Assembly: GCF_049651805.1 (NCBI RefSeq)
Contig: NZ_JBASCU010000031.1
Span: forward strand, 1 to 64,000
Direction of reading: 5' to 3'
DNA length: 64,000 nt
Source: Pseudolysinimonas_A sp049651805
GTDB taxonomy: Bacteria > Actinomycetota > Actinomycetes > Actinomycetales > Microbacteriaceae
Part shown: piece after piece, positions 18,299 to 29,808 of the stretch
How the letters are laid out: each line of letters begins with the position of its first letter
Numbering within the stretch: position 1 is the first letter of the stretch
Translations under genes and position numbers: made by a program
The notes under the pieces: model-generated
What the model was told of the DNA's origin: nothing
What the model saw: only the letters and a program-made list of their open reading frames with translations
Databases searched by the model: none

Positions 18299-19405
18299 CC
18301 GGCGGCGAAAACTCACCGGTTCAGCCTCACCGACGTGCTGTCGAATTGCCTCTCGTCGGTGCTCGGTGAGCGGGGAAATCTGAGCCTTCCGCCGGTGCAG
18401 CACGCGGTCGTGCTGCTCGTCGACGGGCTCGGCTCGGTCGCCCTCGAGGCTCACCGCGGCTACGCCAGGCGGTTGCTCGCCGCGCCGCGGGCCGACGTCA
18501 TCCAGACGGTGTTTCCCTCGACCACCGCTTCGGCTCTCGCCTCCCTGACGACCGGTGTACTGCCCGGTGTGCACGGGCTCATCGGGTACCTCGGGTTCGA
18601 CTCGAGCGGCGACCGCGTGATCAACCAGTTGACCGGCTGGGGTGGCGACCTCGACCCGGGCAGCTGGCAGCGGGTGCCGACCCTGTTCGAGCAGGCCGCG
18701 GCCGACGGCGTTCCCGCCTTCGCGGTCGGGCCGGGCCGCTACCGCGATTCGGGCTTCACAGCAGCAGTCCTGCGTGGCGCGGTGTACCACCCGGGGGAGT
18801 CGATCGGGGCGCGGCTGGCCGAGGTGGCCCGCATCCACGGCACCCACGAGCGTTCGCTCAGCTACGTGTACGCGCCCGAGCTGGACGTTGTCGCCCACGC
18901 GAAAGGCATCGCCTCCGACGCGTGGGTCGCCGCACTGGAAGAAGTGGATGCCGCGGTCGGCACCTTTGCCGGCACGTTGGGGCCGCGGACGGGGTTGCTC
19001 GTCACGGGCGACCACGGCGGCCTCGACATCCCGCGGGAGCACCACGTCATGGTCGACGCCGACCTTCTCGAGGGTGTGCGGCACGTCTCCGGGGAACCGA
19101 GGTGCCTGGCTCTGCATCTGGAACGGGGGGCGGATGCCGCCGCGGTTCTGCAGCGCTGGCGGGCCGTCGAGGGGGGGCGCGCCTGGATCGCGACCCGCGA
19201 CGAGGTCGTGGCCGCCGGCTTCTTCGGCGACGTCGACCCCGACGTGACCCCTCGCATCGGCGACATCATCGTCGCGGCTCGCAAGCGCATCGCCTACTAC
19301 CTCGACGAGAACGACCGCGGCCGCACCATGATCGGCCAGCACGGGTCCCTCACCCCCGAGGAAACCCACATCCCCCTCCTCCGCTTCGGAGCCTTCGCGA
19401 GCTAG
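18293..19405 (+). CDS. Alkaline phosphatase-superfamily phosphodiesterase/nucleotide pyrophosphatase
   Basis: 370 residues with the metal-binding and nucleophile pattern of the type I phosphodiesterase family: VLLVDGLGS (first metal Asp), FPSTTASALASLTTG (nucleophile Thr), YAPELDVVAHAKG, and LLVTGDHGGLDIP (metal ligands), with a late QHGSLTPEE. It should hydrolyse phosphodiester or pyrophosphate bonds; the substrate is unknown. No signal peptide is seen, so it is probably cytoplasmic. The ATG at 18293 is fixed by the divergent arrangement with parC. The end converges on sepH with a shared terminator. Confidence 0.85.
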   Translation: MLPAAKTHRFSLTDVLSNCLSSVLGERGNLSLPPVQHAVVLLVDGLGSVALEAHRGYARRLLAAPRADVIQTVFPSTTASALASLTTGVLPGVHGLIGYLGFDSSGDRVINQLTGWGGDLDPGSWQRVPTLFEQAAADGVPAFAVGPGRYRDSGFTAAVLRGAVYHPGESIGARLAEVARIHGTHERSLSYVYAPELDVVAHAKGIASDAWVAALEEVDAAVGTFAGTLGPRTGLLVTGDHGGLDIPREHHVMVDADLLEGVRHVSGEPRCLALHLERGADAAAVLQRWRAVEGGRAWIATRDEVVAAGFFGDVDPDVTPRIGDIIVAARKRIAYYLDENDRGRTMIGQHGSLTPEETHIPLLRFGAFAS

Positions 19406-19448
19406 CCTCACAACCCGTTTGTGACCGGCCTGACGACGAGCAGCGAGA

Positions 19449-19473
19449 GGGGTGAGGGGCCGCCCCTCACCCC
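19449..19473. terminator. Bidirectional terminator hairpin between the phosphodiesterase gene and sepH
   Basis: A perfect 11-bp stem GGGGTGAGGGG (19449-19459) with CCCCTCACCCC (19463-19473), loop CCG, placed between two converging genes. Confidence 0.8.
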
Positions 19474-19483
19474 GACCCCCGAG

Positions 19484-20512
19484 TTACAAGTCGTCGTCAG
19501 TACGAGCCCCGAAAACGATCTCATCCCACGACGGCATCGACGCCCGCCCCTTGCTGCCACGGCGACCGTTGGGCCCGGTGTCGCGGGCCGTCGGCTTGGT
19601 GCGCATCGAGTCGATGGGGTTGTCGCCGGAGCTGTCGAGCGGGATGTCGATGAGTCGCACCGTTCCGGTCGACGGGTGGGAGGCGAGGGAATCGTCGGGG
19701 TCGAGATCCATCGGGTCGCGTTCGCCCCGGCGCTTGCGCAGGGCGTCGAGCAGGTCAGCCGTCTGGTTCTTCTTCACCGGCAAGTGTTCGACATCGCCGA
19801 CGCGTCCGTAGGGGACGGGCTCGAGTAGCGGCCCGGTCTCATCTGCGGGGGCGGCCTGCGTCGGGGTGAGGTTGAACGCTCCGCTGTCGAAGCGCGCGGC
19901 ATCCGCCTGCTCGTCGAGGGGGACGGCACGAAGGCGGGGCACGAGGTTCGTCGGCTGCTCACCCTGCTGCGAGAGCGCGATCGCTTCCTGGTTGAGCGGC
20001 GCGAGCGTCGACTTCTTCGGGTCGAACGACCAGCGGGCGTCGTGGTCGATGGTCTCGGCGACGAAGGTGAGTTTCACGACCCAGCCGCCGCCGTCCTCTT
20101 TCCAGGAGGCCCAGCGTTCGCCGATCGCGTGCGCGTCGGCGAGACGTCGACGGATGACGGTGCCGAACGTGACGCCACCTCCGAAGGGGTCGGTGTCGTT
20201 GGCGAGTTGCACCGGCACGGCAAGCGCCGACTCGATCACGTATTCGCGTTCCGCGAGCACAGGGCCCTCGAAGCGCTGTACGTAGTCCAGGTCCACGCCG
20301 GTGATCGCGGCGACGTCTTCGGCCGACATCCCGGCTCGGATGTGGGCCTGGATCTCCCGCGGGGACATTTTGCGCACATTGCCAGGTTCCGGCGACGACT
20401 GACGCAGCCGCGACTGTAGCACGTCGTCGATCGCCACCCGGTAGCGATTACCCTGCTCGGAGGCGACGAGCAGCGAACCGCTCTCCACGCCGATGACTTT
20501 CAATTCTTCCAT
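19484..20512 (-). CDS. sepH: SepH-like septation protein (DUF3071)
   Basis: 342 residues. The N-terminal DUF3071 region starts MEELKVIGVESGSLLV and contains a helix-turn-helix-like segment (MSPREIQAHIRAGMSAEDVA) followed by VDLDYVQRFEGPVLAEREY. The C-terminal half is disordered and ends in a conserved-looking basic and aromatic motif (SMPSWDEIVFG). SepH in Streptomyces and mycobacteria binds FtsZ and promotes its assembly. ATG at 20512 with AAGGAGG upstream; longer frames have no such site. Its ribosome binding site lies in a small hairpin loop. Confidence 0.88.
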   Translation of the reverse strand: MEELKVIGVESGSLLVASEQGNRYRVAIDDVLQSRLRQSSPEPGNVRKMSPREIQAHIRAGMSAEDVAAITGVDLDYVQRFEGPVLAEREYVIESALAVPVQLANDTDPFGGGVTFGTVIRRRLADAHAIGERWASWKEDGGGWVVKLTFVAETIDHDARWSFDPKKSTLAPLNQEAIALSQQGEQPTNLVPRLRAVPLDEQADAARFDSGAFNLTPTQAAPADETGPLLEPVPYGRVGDVEHLPVKKNQTADLLDALRKRRGERDPMDLDPDDSLASHPSTGTVRLIDIPLDSSGDNPIDSMRTKPTARDTGPNGRRGSKGRASMPSWDEIVFGARTDDDL

Positions 20513-20513
20513 C

Positions 20514-20531
20514 GGGCCCTCCTTCGGGCCC
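20514..20531 (-). promoter_or_regulatory. Hairpin presenting the sepH ribosome binding site
   Basis: On the minus strand GGGCCC-GAAGGA-GGGCCC folds into a 6-bp stem with the Shine-Dalgarno purines in and beside the 6-nt loop, ending 1 nt before the ATG. It could modulate translation; this is inference from sequence alone. Confidence 0.5.
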
Positions 20532-20699
20532 AGGATGACACGGCGGGGCCGGAATCCCGGGGAATATCCCGGGCGCGCCGCAAGTTGACCTGCACGCGAG
20601 GAACCCCTGATTCGGGGTGGTTTGCGATTCCGGTGTCGATCATGCAGACTGACGCCGCCGAATCGAGCACCACGGCAGCAAGACACGAGATGGATGGGC

Positions 20700-20990
20700 A
20701 TGGCAACCGACTACGACGCACCGCGCAAGACCGACGAGGACACCGAGTCGATCCAAGCCCTGCAGGAGCGCGTTCCCGACAAACTGTCGGGTGTCGTCGA
20801 CGTCGATGACGCCGACAACCCCGGCTTCGAGCTCGGCGGCGCCGACCTCTCCGACCTCGACCTCGATGTCGTGGTTCTGCCGCCTCAGGCCGACGAGTTC
20901 ACGTGCGTGAACTGCTTCCTGGTGAAGCACCAGTCGCAGTTCGATCACGACACGAAGCTCGGCCCGATCTGCGCGGAGTGCTCCGCGTAG
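20700..20990 (+). CDS. DUF4193 family protein
   Basis: 96 residues: a short basic start (MATDYDAPRK), an acidic middle (DVDDADNP, GADLSDLDLDV), and a C-terminal zinc-binding-like module FTCVNCFLVKHQ...GPICAECSA with two CxxC pairs. DUF4193 proteins are common in actinobacteria, usually near dut and sepH as here; function unknown. ATG at 20700 is preceded by GAGATGGATGGG. It is divergent from sepH and nearly abuts the convergent DUF3093 gene. Confidence 0.85.
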   Translation: MATDYDAPRKTDEDTESIQALQERVPDKLSGVVDVDDADNPGFELGGADLSDLDLDVVVLPPQADEFTCVNCFLVKHQSQFDHDTKLGPICAECSA

Positions 20991-20994
20991 GACG

Positions 20995-21444
20995 CTATTT
21001 CGTCAACGCTGCGGCAAGCTCCGCGGGGCGTCTGGTCGACACCAGCCAGTAAGGCGTCGGGTCGGCGTCGTCGGCGATCTCGATGCGCACGACGCCCGAG
21101 ATCCAGCCGCGCAACGCGAGCCACGCGCGGGCATCCAGTCGCGTTCCCCGCTCGGCCACCGCATCCGCACCGGTGTGAGCAGACACCGTGCCCACGAAGG
21201 TGCGCTCGATGCGTGCCCGGCCGACTCGCAGCATCCCGTCGGTGACCTCGATCACCGGGGTCGTCACGAGCAGCGCGACGACGATCGCCGCGTAGAGCGC
21301 GATGGCGACCACGACCCCGGCCGCGGGGGAGATGGGGAGGAAGACCAGCAGGCTGGCGGGGATGACGAGAGCCGTCGACAGGAACACCCACCAGGTAGGC
21401 CAGAGTCTTTCACGGAAGGAATCGGGTCGTTCGAGATACCGCAT
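20995..21444 (-). CDS. DUF3093 family membrane protein
   Basis: 149 residues. Two membrane segments (about 18-37 and 42-61) are followed by a small soluble domain with TPVIEVTDGMLRVGRARI and DPTPYWLVSTRRPAELAAAL. This is the DUF3093 plan seen next to dut and DUF4193 genes in many actinobacteria. Function is unknown. It is transcribed divergently from dut, with 32 bp between the starts. Confidence 0.88.
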   Translation of the reverse strand: MRYLERPDSFRERLWPTWWVFLSTALVIPASLLVFLPISPAAGVVVAIALYAAIVVALLVTTPVIEVTDGMLRVGRARIERTFVGTVSAHTGADAVAERGTRLDARAWLALRGWISGVVRIEIADDADPTPYWLVSTRRPAELAAALTK

Positions 21445-21464
21445 GGCTCTATTCGAGCATGGGC

Positions 21465-21470
21465 TAGCCT
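21465..21470 (+). promoter_or_regulatory. -10 element of a leaderless dut promoter
   Basis: TAGCCT ends exactly 6 nt before the dut GTG at 21477. Confidence 0.65.
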
Positions 21471-21476
21471 CGTCAG

Positions 21477-21941
21477 GTGACCGAGTCGATCGAGGTGCTG
21501 TTCTCAGGCACCCTCCCGGTCTACGCCCATCCCGGCGATGCCGGAGCCGATCTGGTGTCGACCGACGACGTGGTGCTCGCCCCCGGCGAGCGCGCGACCG
21601 TCGGCACCGGCCTGAAGATCGCCCTGCCGAACGGGTACGTCGGATTCGTCGTGCCGCGCAGTGGACTCGCGATGAAGCACGGCATCACGATCGTCAACGC
21701 GCCGGGCACGGTGGATGCCGGCTACCGCGGCGAAATCCGCGTGACCATGCTCAATACGGATGCCCGCGATCCGTACGCCATCGCGGTCGGCGACCGAATC
21801 GCCCAGCTCATCGTCATGGCGGTGCCCAGCGTGCGATTCGTCGAGGTGGAGCGACTCCCGGGCAGCGATCGCGGCGAAGGCGGCTTCGGATCGACCGGCT
21901 ACGGCACAACAGACAGCCCTACAGGAGCACCCACGACGTGA
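21477..21941 (+). CDS. dut: dUTP diphosphatase (dUTPase)
   Basis: 154 residues, the size of a trimeric dUTPase. Motifs in order: PGDAGADL (motif 1), PRSGLAMKHG (motif 2), NAPGTVDAGYRGEI (motif 3, catalytic Asp), RIAQLIV (motif 4) and the C-terminal GEGGFGSTGYG (motif 5). It hydrolyses dUTP to dUMP, keeping uracil out of DNA. It starts with GTG directly after a promoter hexamer and overlaps the next gene by 4 nt (GTGA), heading a three-gene operon. Confidence 0.97.
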   Translation: MTESIEVLFSGTLPVYAHPGDAGADLVSTDDVVLAPGERATVGTGLKIALPNGYVGFVVPRSGLAMKHGITIVNAPGTVDAGYRGEIRVTMLNTDARDPYAIAVGDRIAQLIVMAVPSVRFVEVERLPGSDRGEGGFGSTGYGTTDSPTGAPTT

Positions 21942-22555
21942 GCGATATCGAACACCCCAAGTCCGCCCCAGCCGACCGTGCAACGGCCGGCCCGTTCGAC
22001 GAATCCGAAGTCAACCCCGTGCGGCCCTACGTCGACCTCGGCGGCATCAAGCTGGTTCCGCGCCCCGAACTCGCCGTGCGGCTCGAAGTCGAGGAGAGCA
22101 ACAAGCGCGTGGTCGCCGTCGCGCTCGACTACGCCGGTTCGACTCTGCAGTTACAGCCGTTCGCGGCGCCACGGTCGAGCGGTCTGTGGAACGAGATCCG
22201 CGAGCAGATCGTTCAACAGATCGAGAAGCAGGGCGGTCGCACCGTCGCGAGCACCGGCGCGCTCGGCCCCGAGTTGCGAGCCGAGATCCCGGCACCCGGC
22301 GGCCAGGGCACTCGGATCGCCCGGTTCGTCGGCGTCGACGGTCCGCGCTGGTTCCTGCGCGGCGTGATCAGCGGCGAAGCAGCGGTCAATGCCGAAGCCG
22401 CCGCGAAGGTGGAAGAGTTGTTCCGCAGCGTCGTCGTCGTGCGCGGCACCACCCCGATGCCGCCGCGCGACCTGGTCCCCCTGCACGTTCCGGGGTCGGT
22501 CGCCGGGGGGCCTCCGACGGGCGCCACCCCGACCGGTCCGGCAGCTCAGGTCTGA
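21938..22555 (+). CDS. DUF3710 family protein
   Basis: 205 residues. A variable acidic N terminus leads to YVDLGGIKLVPRPELAVRLEVEE, then LDYAGSTLQLQPFAAPRSSGLWNEIREQI and DGPRWFLRGVISGEAA, which is the DUF3710 pattern. These soluble proteins occur beside dut in actinobacteria and have no known activity. The GTG start overlaps the dut stop, with AGGAG 11 nt upstream. A DUF3159 gene follows 2 bp after the stop. Confidence 0.9.
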   Translation: MSDIEHPKSAPADRATAGPFDESEVNPVRPYVDLGGIKLVPRPELAVRLEVEESNKRVVAVALDYAGSTLQLQPFAAPRSSGLWNEIREQIVQQIEKQGGRTVASTGALGPELRAEIPAPGGQGTRIARFVGVDGPRWFLRGVISGEAAVNAEAAAKVEELFRSVVVVRGTTPMPPRDLVPLHVPGSVAGGPPTGATPTGPAAQV

Positions 22556-22557
22556 CG

Positions 22558-23274
22558 ATGGCCGACCAGCAGCCGATGGATGACGACGCGCCGACGCTCC
22601 GCGAGGCGATGTCGGCCGCGGCCCGACGTTCGGGATTGGGCAAGGTGACGCCGGGGGAGACCCCGACGGCGAGCGCCCTGCTCGCCGCAATCGGCGGGGC
22701 GCGGGGCCTCATCGAGTCGATCGTGCCCGGTCTCGGGTTCTTGGTGACCTACACGATCACCCAGAATCTGGTGCCGTCAGTACTCGCGCCACTCGGACTC
22801 GCCGTGATCTTCATCATCGTGCGGGTGGTCACCCGGCAGCCCGTCACGACTGCTCTCGCCGGCGCCCTCGGCATCGGCATCTCGGCGGCCCTTGCCCTGT
22901 TGACCGGCAACGCGAACGACAACTTCGTGCCGGGGTTCTTCATCAACGGCGGGGTGCTGTTGGTGATGATCGTGAGCCTTGTCGCGCGTCGCCCGTTCGT
23001 CGGGGTGATCGTCGGGTTGTTGCTGGGCGACGACGACTGGCGGCGCAACGCCGCCAAGATGCGGGTGGCTGCGGTCGCGACAGTGCTCTGGGCGACGCTT
23101 TCGGCGGTGCGACTCGCGGTGCAGGTGCCGTTGTATCTCGCGGGGTCGACCGAGGCGCTCGCTGCTACGAAGTTGGTGATGGGGGTGCCGCTCTACGCGG
23201 CGCTGCTCTGGGTGACCTGGCTTCTCGTGCGCACCGCGTGGCGCGCTCGTGAAGAACCCGCCGACGGGCGCTAG
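22558..23274 (+). CDS. DUF3159 family membrane protein
   Basis: 238 residues with about six membrane segments after a polar N terminus. It carries the DUF3159 hallmarks GGARGLIESIVPGLGFLVTYTI and FFINGGVLLVMIVSLVARRPFVGVI. Function unknown; it is conserved in the dut-DUF3710-DUF3159 order in actinobacteria. The start lies 2 bp downstream of DUF3710, so it is co-transcribed. A palindromic operator for the next gene begins 2 bp after its stop. Confidence 0.9.
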   Translation: MADQQPMDDDAPTLREAMSAAARRSGLGKVTPGETPTASALLAAIGGARGLIESIVPGLGFLVTYTITQNLVPSVLAPLGLAVIFIIVRVVTRQPVTTALAGALGIGISAALALLTGNANDNFVPGFFINGGVLLVMIVSLVARRPFVGVIVGLLLGDDDWRRNAAKMRVAAVATVLWATLSAVRLAVQVPLYLAGSTEALAATKLVMGVPLYAALLWVTWLLVRTAWRAREEPADGR

Positions 23275-23276
23275 AA

Positions 23277-23296
23277 TTATCTCGACGTCAAGATAA
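23277..23296 (+). promoter_or_regulatory. Palindromic operator upstream of acnA
   Basis: A 20-bp palindrome TTATCTCGACGTCAAGATAA with one mismatched pair. It sits 18 bp upstream of a TAGAAT -10 and overlaps the expected -35 position, as for a repressor. The form resembles MarR-type sites; the regulator is not identified. Confidence 0.65.
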
Positions 23297-23314
23297 ATCG
23301 CGACCGACCCGGCC

Positions 23315-23320
23315 TAGAAT
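23315..23320 (+). promoter_or_regulatory. acnA -10 element
   Basis: TAGAAT; transcription would start near 23327, giving a leader of about 27 nt that contains the AGAGGAG ribosome binding site (23342-23348). Confidence 0.6.
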
Positions 23321-23353
23321 TGCTGGACGGTCAGCGGTGTCAGAGGAGACAAA

Positions 23354-26188
<2,835 letters not shown>

Positions 26189-26196
26189 TGGGCGCT

Positions 26197-26202
26197 TAGG
26201 CT
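26197..26202 (+). promoter_or_regulatory. -10 element of a leaderless dxs promoter
   Basis: TAGGCT ends 6 nt before the dxs ATG at 26209 and begins 8 bp after the acnA stop. Confidence 0.65.
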
Positions 26203-26208
26203 CGCGGT

Positions 26209-28152
26209 ATGACTTTGCTCGGCGGCATCCACGGTCCGCGCGACCTCGACGCGCTGAGCACGGAACAACTCGCCGAGCTCGGCGACGAGATCCGCCGCTT
26301 CCTCGTCACCGAGGTGTCGAAGACCGGCGGGCACCTCGGGCCGAACCTCGGCGTCGTCGAGCTGACGATGGCGATTCACCGGGTGTTCGACTCCCCGCGT
26401 GACGCCGTCGTGTTCGACACCGGTCATCAGAGCTATGTGCACAAACTGCTCACCGGTCGGCAGGACTTCAGCCGACTGCGCATGAAGGGCGGTCTCGCCG
26501 GCTACCCGCAGCGGTCCGAGAGCGAGCACGACATCGTCGAGAGCTCGCACGCATCCTCGTCGCTGTCGTGGGCCGACGGCATTTCGCGGGCGTTCGCGAT
26601 GACCGGGCAGGGCGACCGCTACGTCGTCGCCGTCGTCGGCGATGGCGCCCTCACCGGCGGGATGACGTGGGAGGCGCTCAACAACATCAGCGATGACAAC
26701 TCCCGCCGCCTGGTGATCGTGGTCAACGACAACGGGCGCTCGTACGCGCCGACCATCGGCGGTATGGCGCGCTTCCTGAACGATGTGCGTACCCGCCGCT
26801 CGTATCGACGCCTCTACCGCACCAGCCAGCAGGTGTTCGATCGGTTCGGCACCGTCGGCCGGGCCTTCTACCGCGGCACGCGCGGCGCGGTGCACGGGTT
26901 CCTCTCCCGCTTCGCCAACAACCAGGCGCTCTACTCCAACCTCGACATCAAGTACCTCGGTCCGGTGCACGGGCACGACCTCGCCGCGCTCGAGTCGACG
27001 CTGCGCCAGGCGAAGGAGTACCAGGCGCCGGTCATCGTGCACGTGATCACCGAGAAGGGCCACGGCTACGGGCCCGCGGTGGCCGACATCGCCGACCAGT
27101 TCCACGCGGTCGGTCAGATCGACCCCGAAACCGGCGAACCCGTCGAGGCCCCGTCGCGGCCCTCGTGGACGAGCGTCTTCGCCGACGAGATCGTCGAACT
27201 CGCCGACCAGAACCCGCGACTGGTGGGCATCACCGCGGCGATGCTGCGGCCGACGGGGCTCCACCGGTTCGCCGAGAAGTACCCTGATCGGGTCTTCGAC
27301 GTCGGCATCGCGGAACAACACGCCGTCACCAGCGCGGCGGGGCTCGCCTACGGCGGGCTGCATCCGGTGGTCGCCCTGTATGCGACGTTCGTGAACCGAG
27401 CCTTCGACCAAGTGCTCATGGATGTCGCGCTCCATCGGGCGGGCGTGACCTTCGTGCTCGACCGAGCCGGCGTGACCGGGCCCGACGGCCCCAGCCACCA
27501 CGGCATGTGGGATCTCGCGATCCTGCAGGCGGTGCCGCACATCCGCATCGCCGCGCCGCGCGATTCCACCCGGTTGCGGGAACAGCTGCGCGAGGCGGTG
27601 CAGATCGACGACGCCCCGACGGTCGTGCGTTTCTCGAAGGGCAACGTCGGAGGCGATCTGGATGCCGCCCGCCGCACCGAGGACGGCGTCGATGTGCTGC
27701 GCGAGGCTGCGCACCGCGATGTGCTGATCGTCACGGTGGGTCCGATGGCGAAGCTCGGGCTTCAGGTCGCCGAGCGACTCGCCGCCCAGGGAATCGGTGC
27801 CACCGTCGTCGACCCGCGCTGGGTCATCCCGGTGCCGGCCTCGATCATCAACATCGCCCGCGACTACCGCCTCGTGGTGACGATCGAAGACGGCATCCGG
27901 GTCGGCGGCATCGGCACGCGCATCCGCCAGGAGCTGCGGGCGGCCGGCGTCGACACGGCGGTGGACGAGTTGGGTCTGCCGGACAAGTTCCTCGACCACG
28001 GCGATCGGGCCGAGATCCTCGCCGACGTCGGCCTGTCGGATCAACAGATCGCCCGCGACATCGTCGCGCAGGTGCTCGGCACCCGCATTCCCGTCGCCCG
28101 CCCGCTACCGAATGAGGCCGCGGTCGAGGAAGAGTCGCCCATTCGGGAATAG
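26209..28152 (+). CDS. dxs: 1-deoxy-D-xylulose-5-phosphate synthase
   Basis: 647 residues. The thiamine diphosphate site is visible in FDTGHQSYVHKLLTGR and VGDGALTGGMTWEALNN (GDG...NN motif); the pyrimidine-binding domain has VGIAEQHAVTSAAGLA and FVLDRAGVTGPDGPSHHG; a transketolase C-terminal domain follows. It condenses pyruvate and glyceraldehyde 3-phosphate, the first step of the MEP isoprenoid pathway. It has its own leaderless promoter, so it need not depend on acnA. Confidence 0.97.
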   Translation: MTLLGGIHGPRDLDALSTEQLAELGDEIRRFLVTEVSKTGGHLGPNLGVVELTMAIHRVFDSPRDAVVFDTGHQSYVHKLLTGRQDFSRLRMKGGLAGYPQRSESEHDIVESSHASSSLSWADGISRAFAMTGQGDRYVVAVVGDGALTGGMTWEALNNISDDNSRRLVIVVNDNGRSYAPTIGGMARFLNDVRTRRSYRRLYRTSQQVFDRFGTVGRAFYRGTRGAVHGFLSRFANNQALYSNLDIKYLGPVHGHDLAALESTLRQAKEYQAPVIVHVITEKGHGYGPAVADIADQFHAVGQIDPETGEPVEAPSRPSWTSVFADEIVELADQNPRLVGITAAMLRPTGLHRFAEKYPDRVFDVGIAEQHAVTSAAGLAYGGLHPVVALYATFVNRAFDQVLMDVALHRAGVTFVLDRAGVTGPDGPSHHGMWDLAILQAVPHIRIAAPRDSTRLREQLREAVQIDDAPTVVRFSKGNVGGDLDAARRTEDGVDVLREAAHRDVLIVTVGPMAKLGLQVAERLAAQGIGATVVDPRWVIPVPASIINIARDYRLVVTIEDGIRVGGIGTRIRQELRAAGVDTAVDELGLPDKFLDHGDRAEILADVGLSDQQIARDIVAQVLGTRIPVARPLPNEAAVEEESPIRE

Positions 28153-28225
28153 GCTCCGCGGGCTGAGGGTTGTTCACTCACGGCGCAACTCGCACGGTGA
28201 GTCGTGTCGGACCCTGGCGCTAGCG

Positions 28226-28253
28226 TGAAAGTCCGGCACCTGAAAGTCCGGCA
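28226..28253 (+). repeat. Two direct copies of a 13-bp sequence upstream of the MFS gene
   Basis: TGAAAGTCCGGCA occurs at 28226-28238 and 28241-28253, 15 bp apart, between a TAGCGT -10-like hexamer (28221) and the GTG start. It could be an operator or a chance duplication. Confidence 0.6.
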
Positions 28254-28278
28254 GTCGCCGAGCATCCCTGGAGGAATC

Positions 28279-29790
28279 GTGAGTCATCCGAGCACGTCGG
28301 AAAGCGCGACTGCCGACCACGCCGACCGCCTTGACCCCAAGGCTCGGATGGCGCTCATCCTGCTGCTCGCGGCGGTCTTCGTCGTGTTCCTCAATGAGAC
28401 CACGATGTCGGTCGCGATTCCCACGATCATCGCCGACCTCGGAATCTCCGCGGCTGAGGGGCAGTGGCTCACCACCGGATATGCCTTGACGATGGCAGTG
28501 GTGATCCCGATCACGGGCTGGCTGCTCCAGCGGTTGAACACGCGGCCGATTTTCGTCGCCGCGATGAGCTTCTTCACGGCGGGCACGCTGATCGCGGCGA
28601 CGGCTCCGGTGTTCGAGGTGCTCGTCGTCGGTCGCATCGTGCAGGCCACCGGAACCGCGATCATGATGCCGCTGATGATGACGACGATCATGACGATCGT
28701 GCCCATGCACATCCGGGGTCGCATCATGGGTCGCATCTCGATGGTCATGTCGCTCGCGCCCGCGATCGGCCCCACCGTCGCCGGATTCCTGCTTCAGGCA
28801 TTCGACGGGTACTGCCGCGGACTGTTCTGGGTGATGCTGCCGCTCGCCATCACCATGCTCGTCGTGGGCATCGTGCTCGTGCCCAACGTCACCGAGACCC
28901 GCGCCGTCCCACTCGACGCACCCTCGGTCGTGCTATCGGCGCTCGGCTTCAGCACGCTCGTGTACGGACTCAGCAGCATCGGTCTCGCGGCCGAGTCCGC
29001 GGCGGTCGTGGCGCCGTGGTTGCCGATCGCGATCGGTCTCGCCTTCCTGGTGGCGTTCGTGCTCCGGCAGTTCGCGCTCCAGCGCCGGGATGCGGCATTC
29101 CTCGACCTGCGCACGTTTCGCGCGCGTACCTTCTCGCTCGCGATCGTGATGTTCTCGCTCGCCATGCTCATGATGTTCGGCTTCGTCATCACGATGCCGA
29201 TCTACCTGCAGTACTCCCTTCTGCAGCCGACCGAGGTGATCGGGCTCATCATGCTGCCGGGCGGCCTGCTGATGGGTCTACTCGGCCCTTTTGTCGGCCG
29301 CTTGTATGACCGGTTCGGCCCACGACCGCTCGTGATCCCGGGCGCCCTCGCCGTCTCGACGTCGGTTTGGGCGTTCGCGCTGGTGCTCGACGTCACCAGT
29401 TCGGTGTGGCTCGTCGCCGCGATCCAGACCACGCTGTTCCTGGGCTTCGCATTCCTGTTCCCGCCGTTGTTCACCGCCAGCCTGGGCTCGCTGCCGATGC
29501 ACCTGTACTCGCATGGCAGCGCGCTCATCGCGACGATTCAGCAAGTCGCCGGGGCGGCCGGCGCGGCGGTCTTCGTCGCACTGTTCACGGTCGCGTTGGC
29601 GGCGTCGGGAACGACCGACGTCACCGTTGCCGCGCCCGGCGACATCGCCGACGGTGCGCGCGCGGCTTTCCTCGCGGGGGCATTCGTGTCGCTCGGCATC
29701 GTCGCGGCTGCACTCTTCGTGCGCAGGCCGGTCGCGCCCGAGTTCTCTGACGCGTCGCTCAGTGCGGAAGCAGAAGCCACCGCTCACTGA
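28279..29790 (+). CDS. MFS drug/export transporter (DHA2/EmrB type)
   Basis: 503 residues with about 13-14 membrane segments. The first helix has FVVFLNETTMSVAIPTI, matching the DHA2 motif D1 (LDxTIVNVALP type), and a loop has GRLYDRFGPRPLV, a motif A copy. Such proteins export drugs or metabolites with proton exchange. The GTG at 28279 is chosen because GGAGG lies 4 nt upstream; a longer frame from 28204 has no such site. No regulator gene is adjacent; the direct repeat in the leader might be a binding site. Confidence 0.85.
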   Translation: MSHPSTSESATADHADRLDPKARMALILLLAAVFVVFLNETTMSVAIPTIIADLGISAAEGQWLTTGYALTMAVVIPITGWLLQRLNTRPIFVAAMSFFTAGTLIAATAPVFEVLVVGRIVQATGTAIMMPLMMTTIMTIVPMHIRGRIMGRISMVMSLAPAIGPTVAGFLLQAFDGYCRGLFWVMLPLAITMLVVGIVLVPNVTETRAVPLDAPSVVLSALGFSTLVYGLSSIGLAAESAAVVAPWLPIAIGLAFLVAFVLRQFALQRRDAAFLDLRTFRARTFSLAIVMFSLAMLMMFGFVITMPIYLQYSLLQPTEVIGLIMLPGGLLMGLLGPFVGRLYDRFGPRPLVIPGALAVSTSVWAFALVLDVTSSVWLVAAIQTTLFLGFAFLFPPLFTASLGSLPMHLYSHGSALIATIQQVAGAAGAAVFVALFTVALAASGTTDVTVAAPGDIADGARAAFLAGAFVSLGIVAAALFVRRPVAPEFSDASLSAEAEATAH

Positions 29791-29808
29791 TGCGGGCGGG
29801 CACGAACC

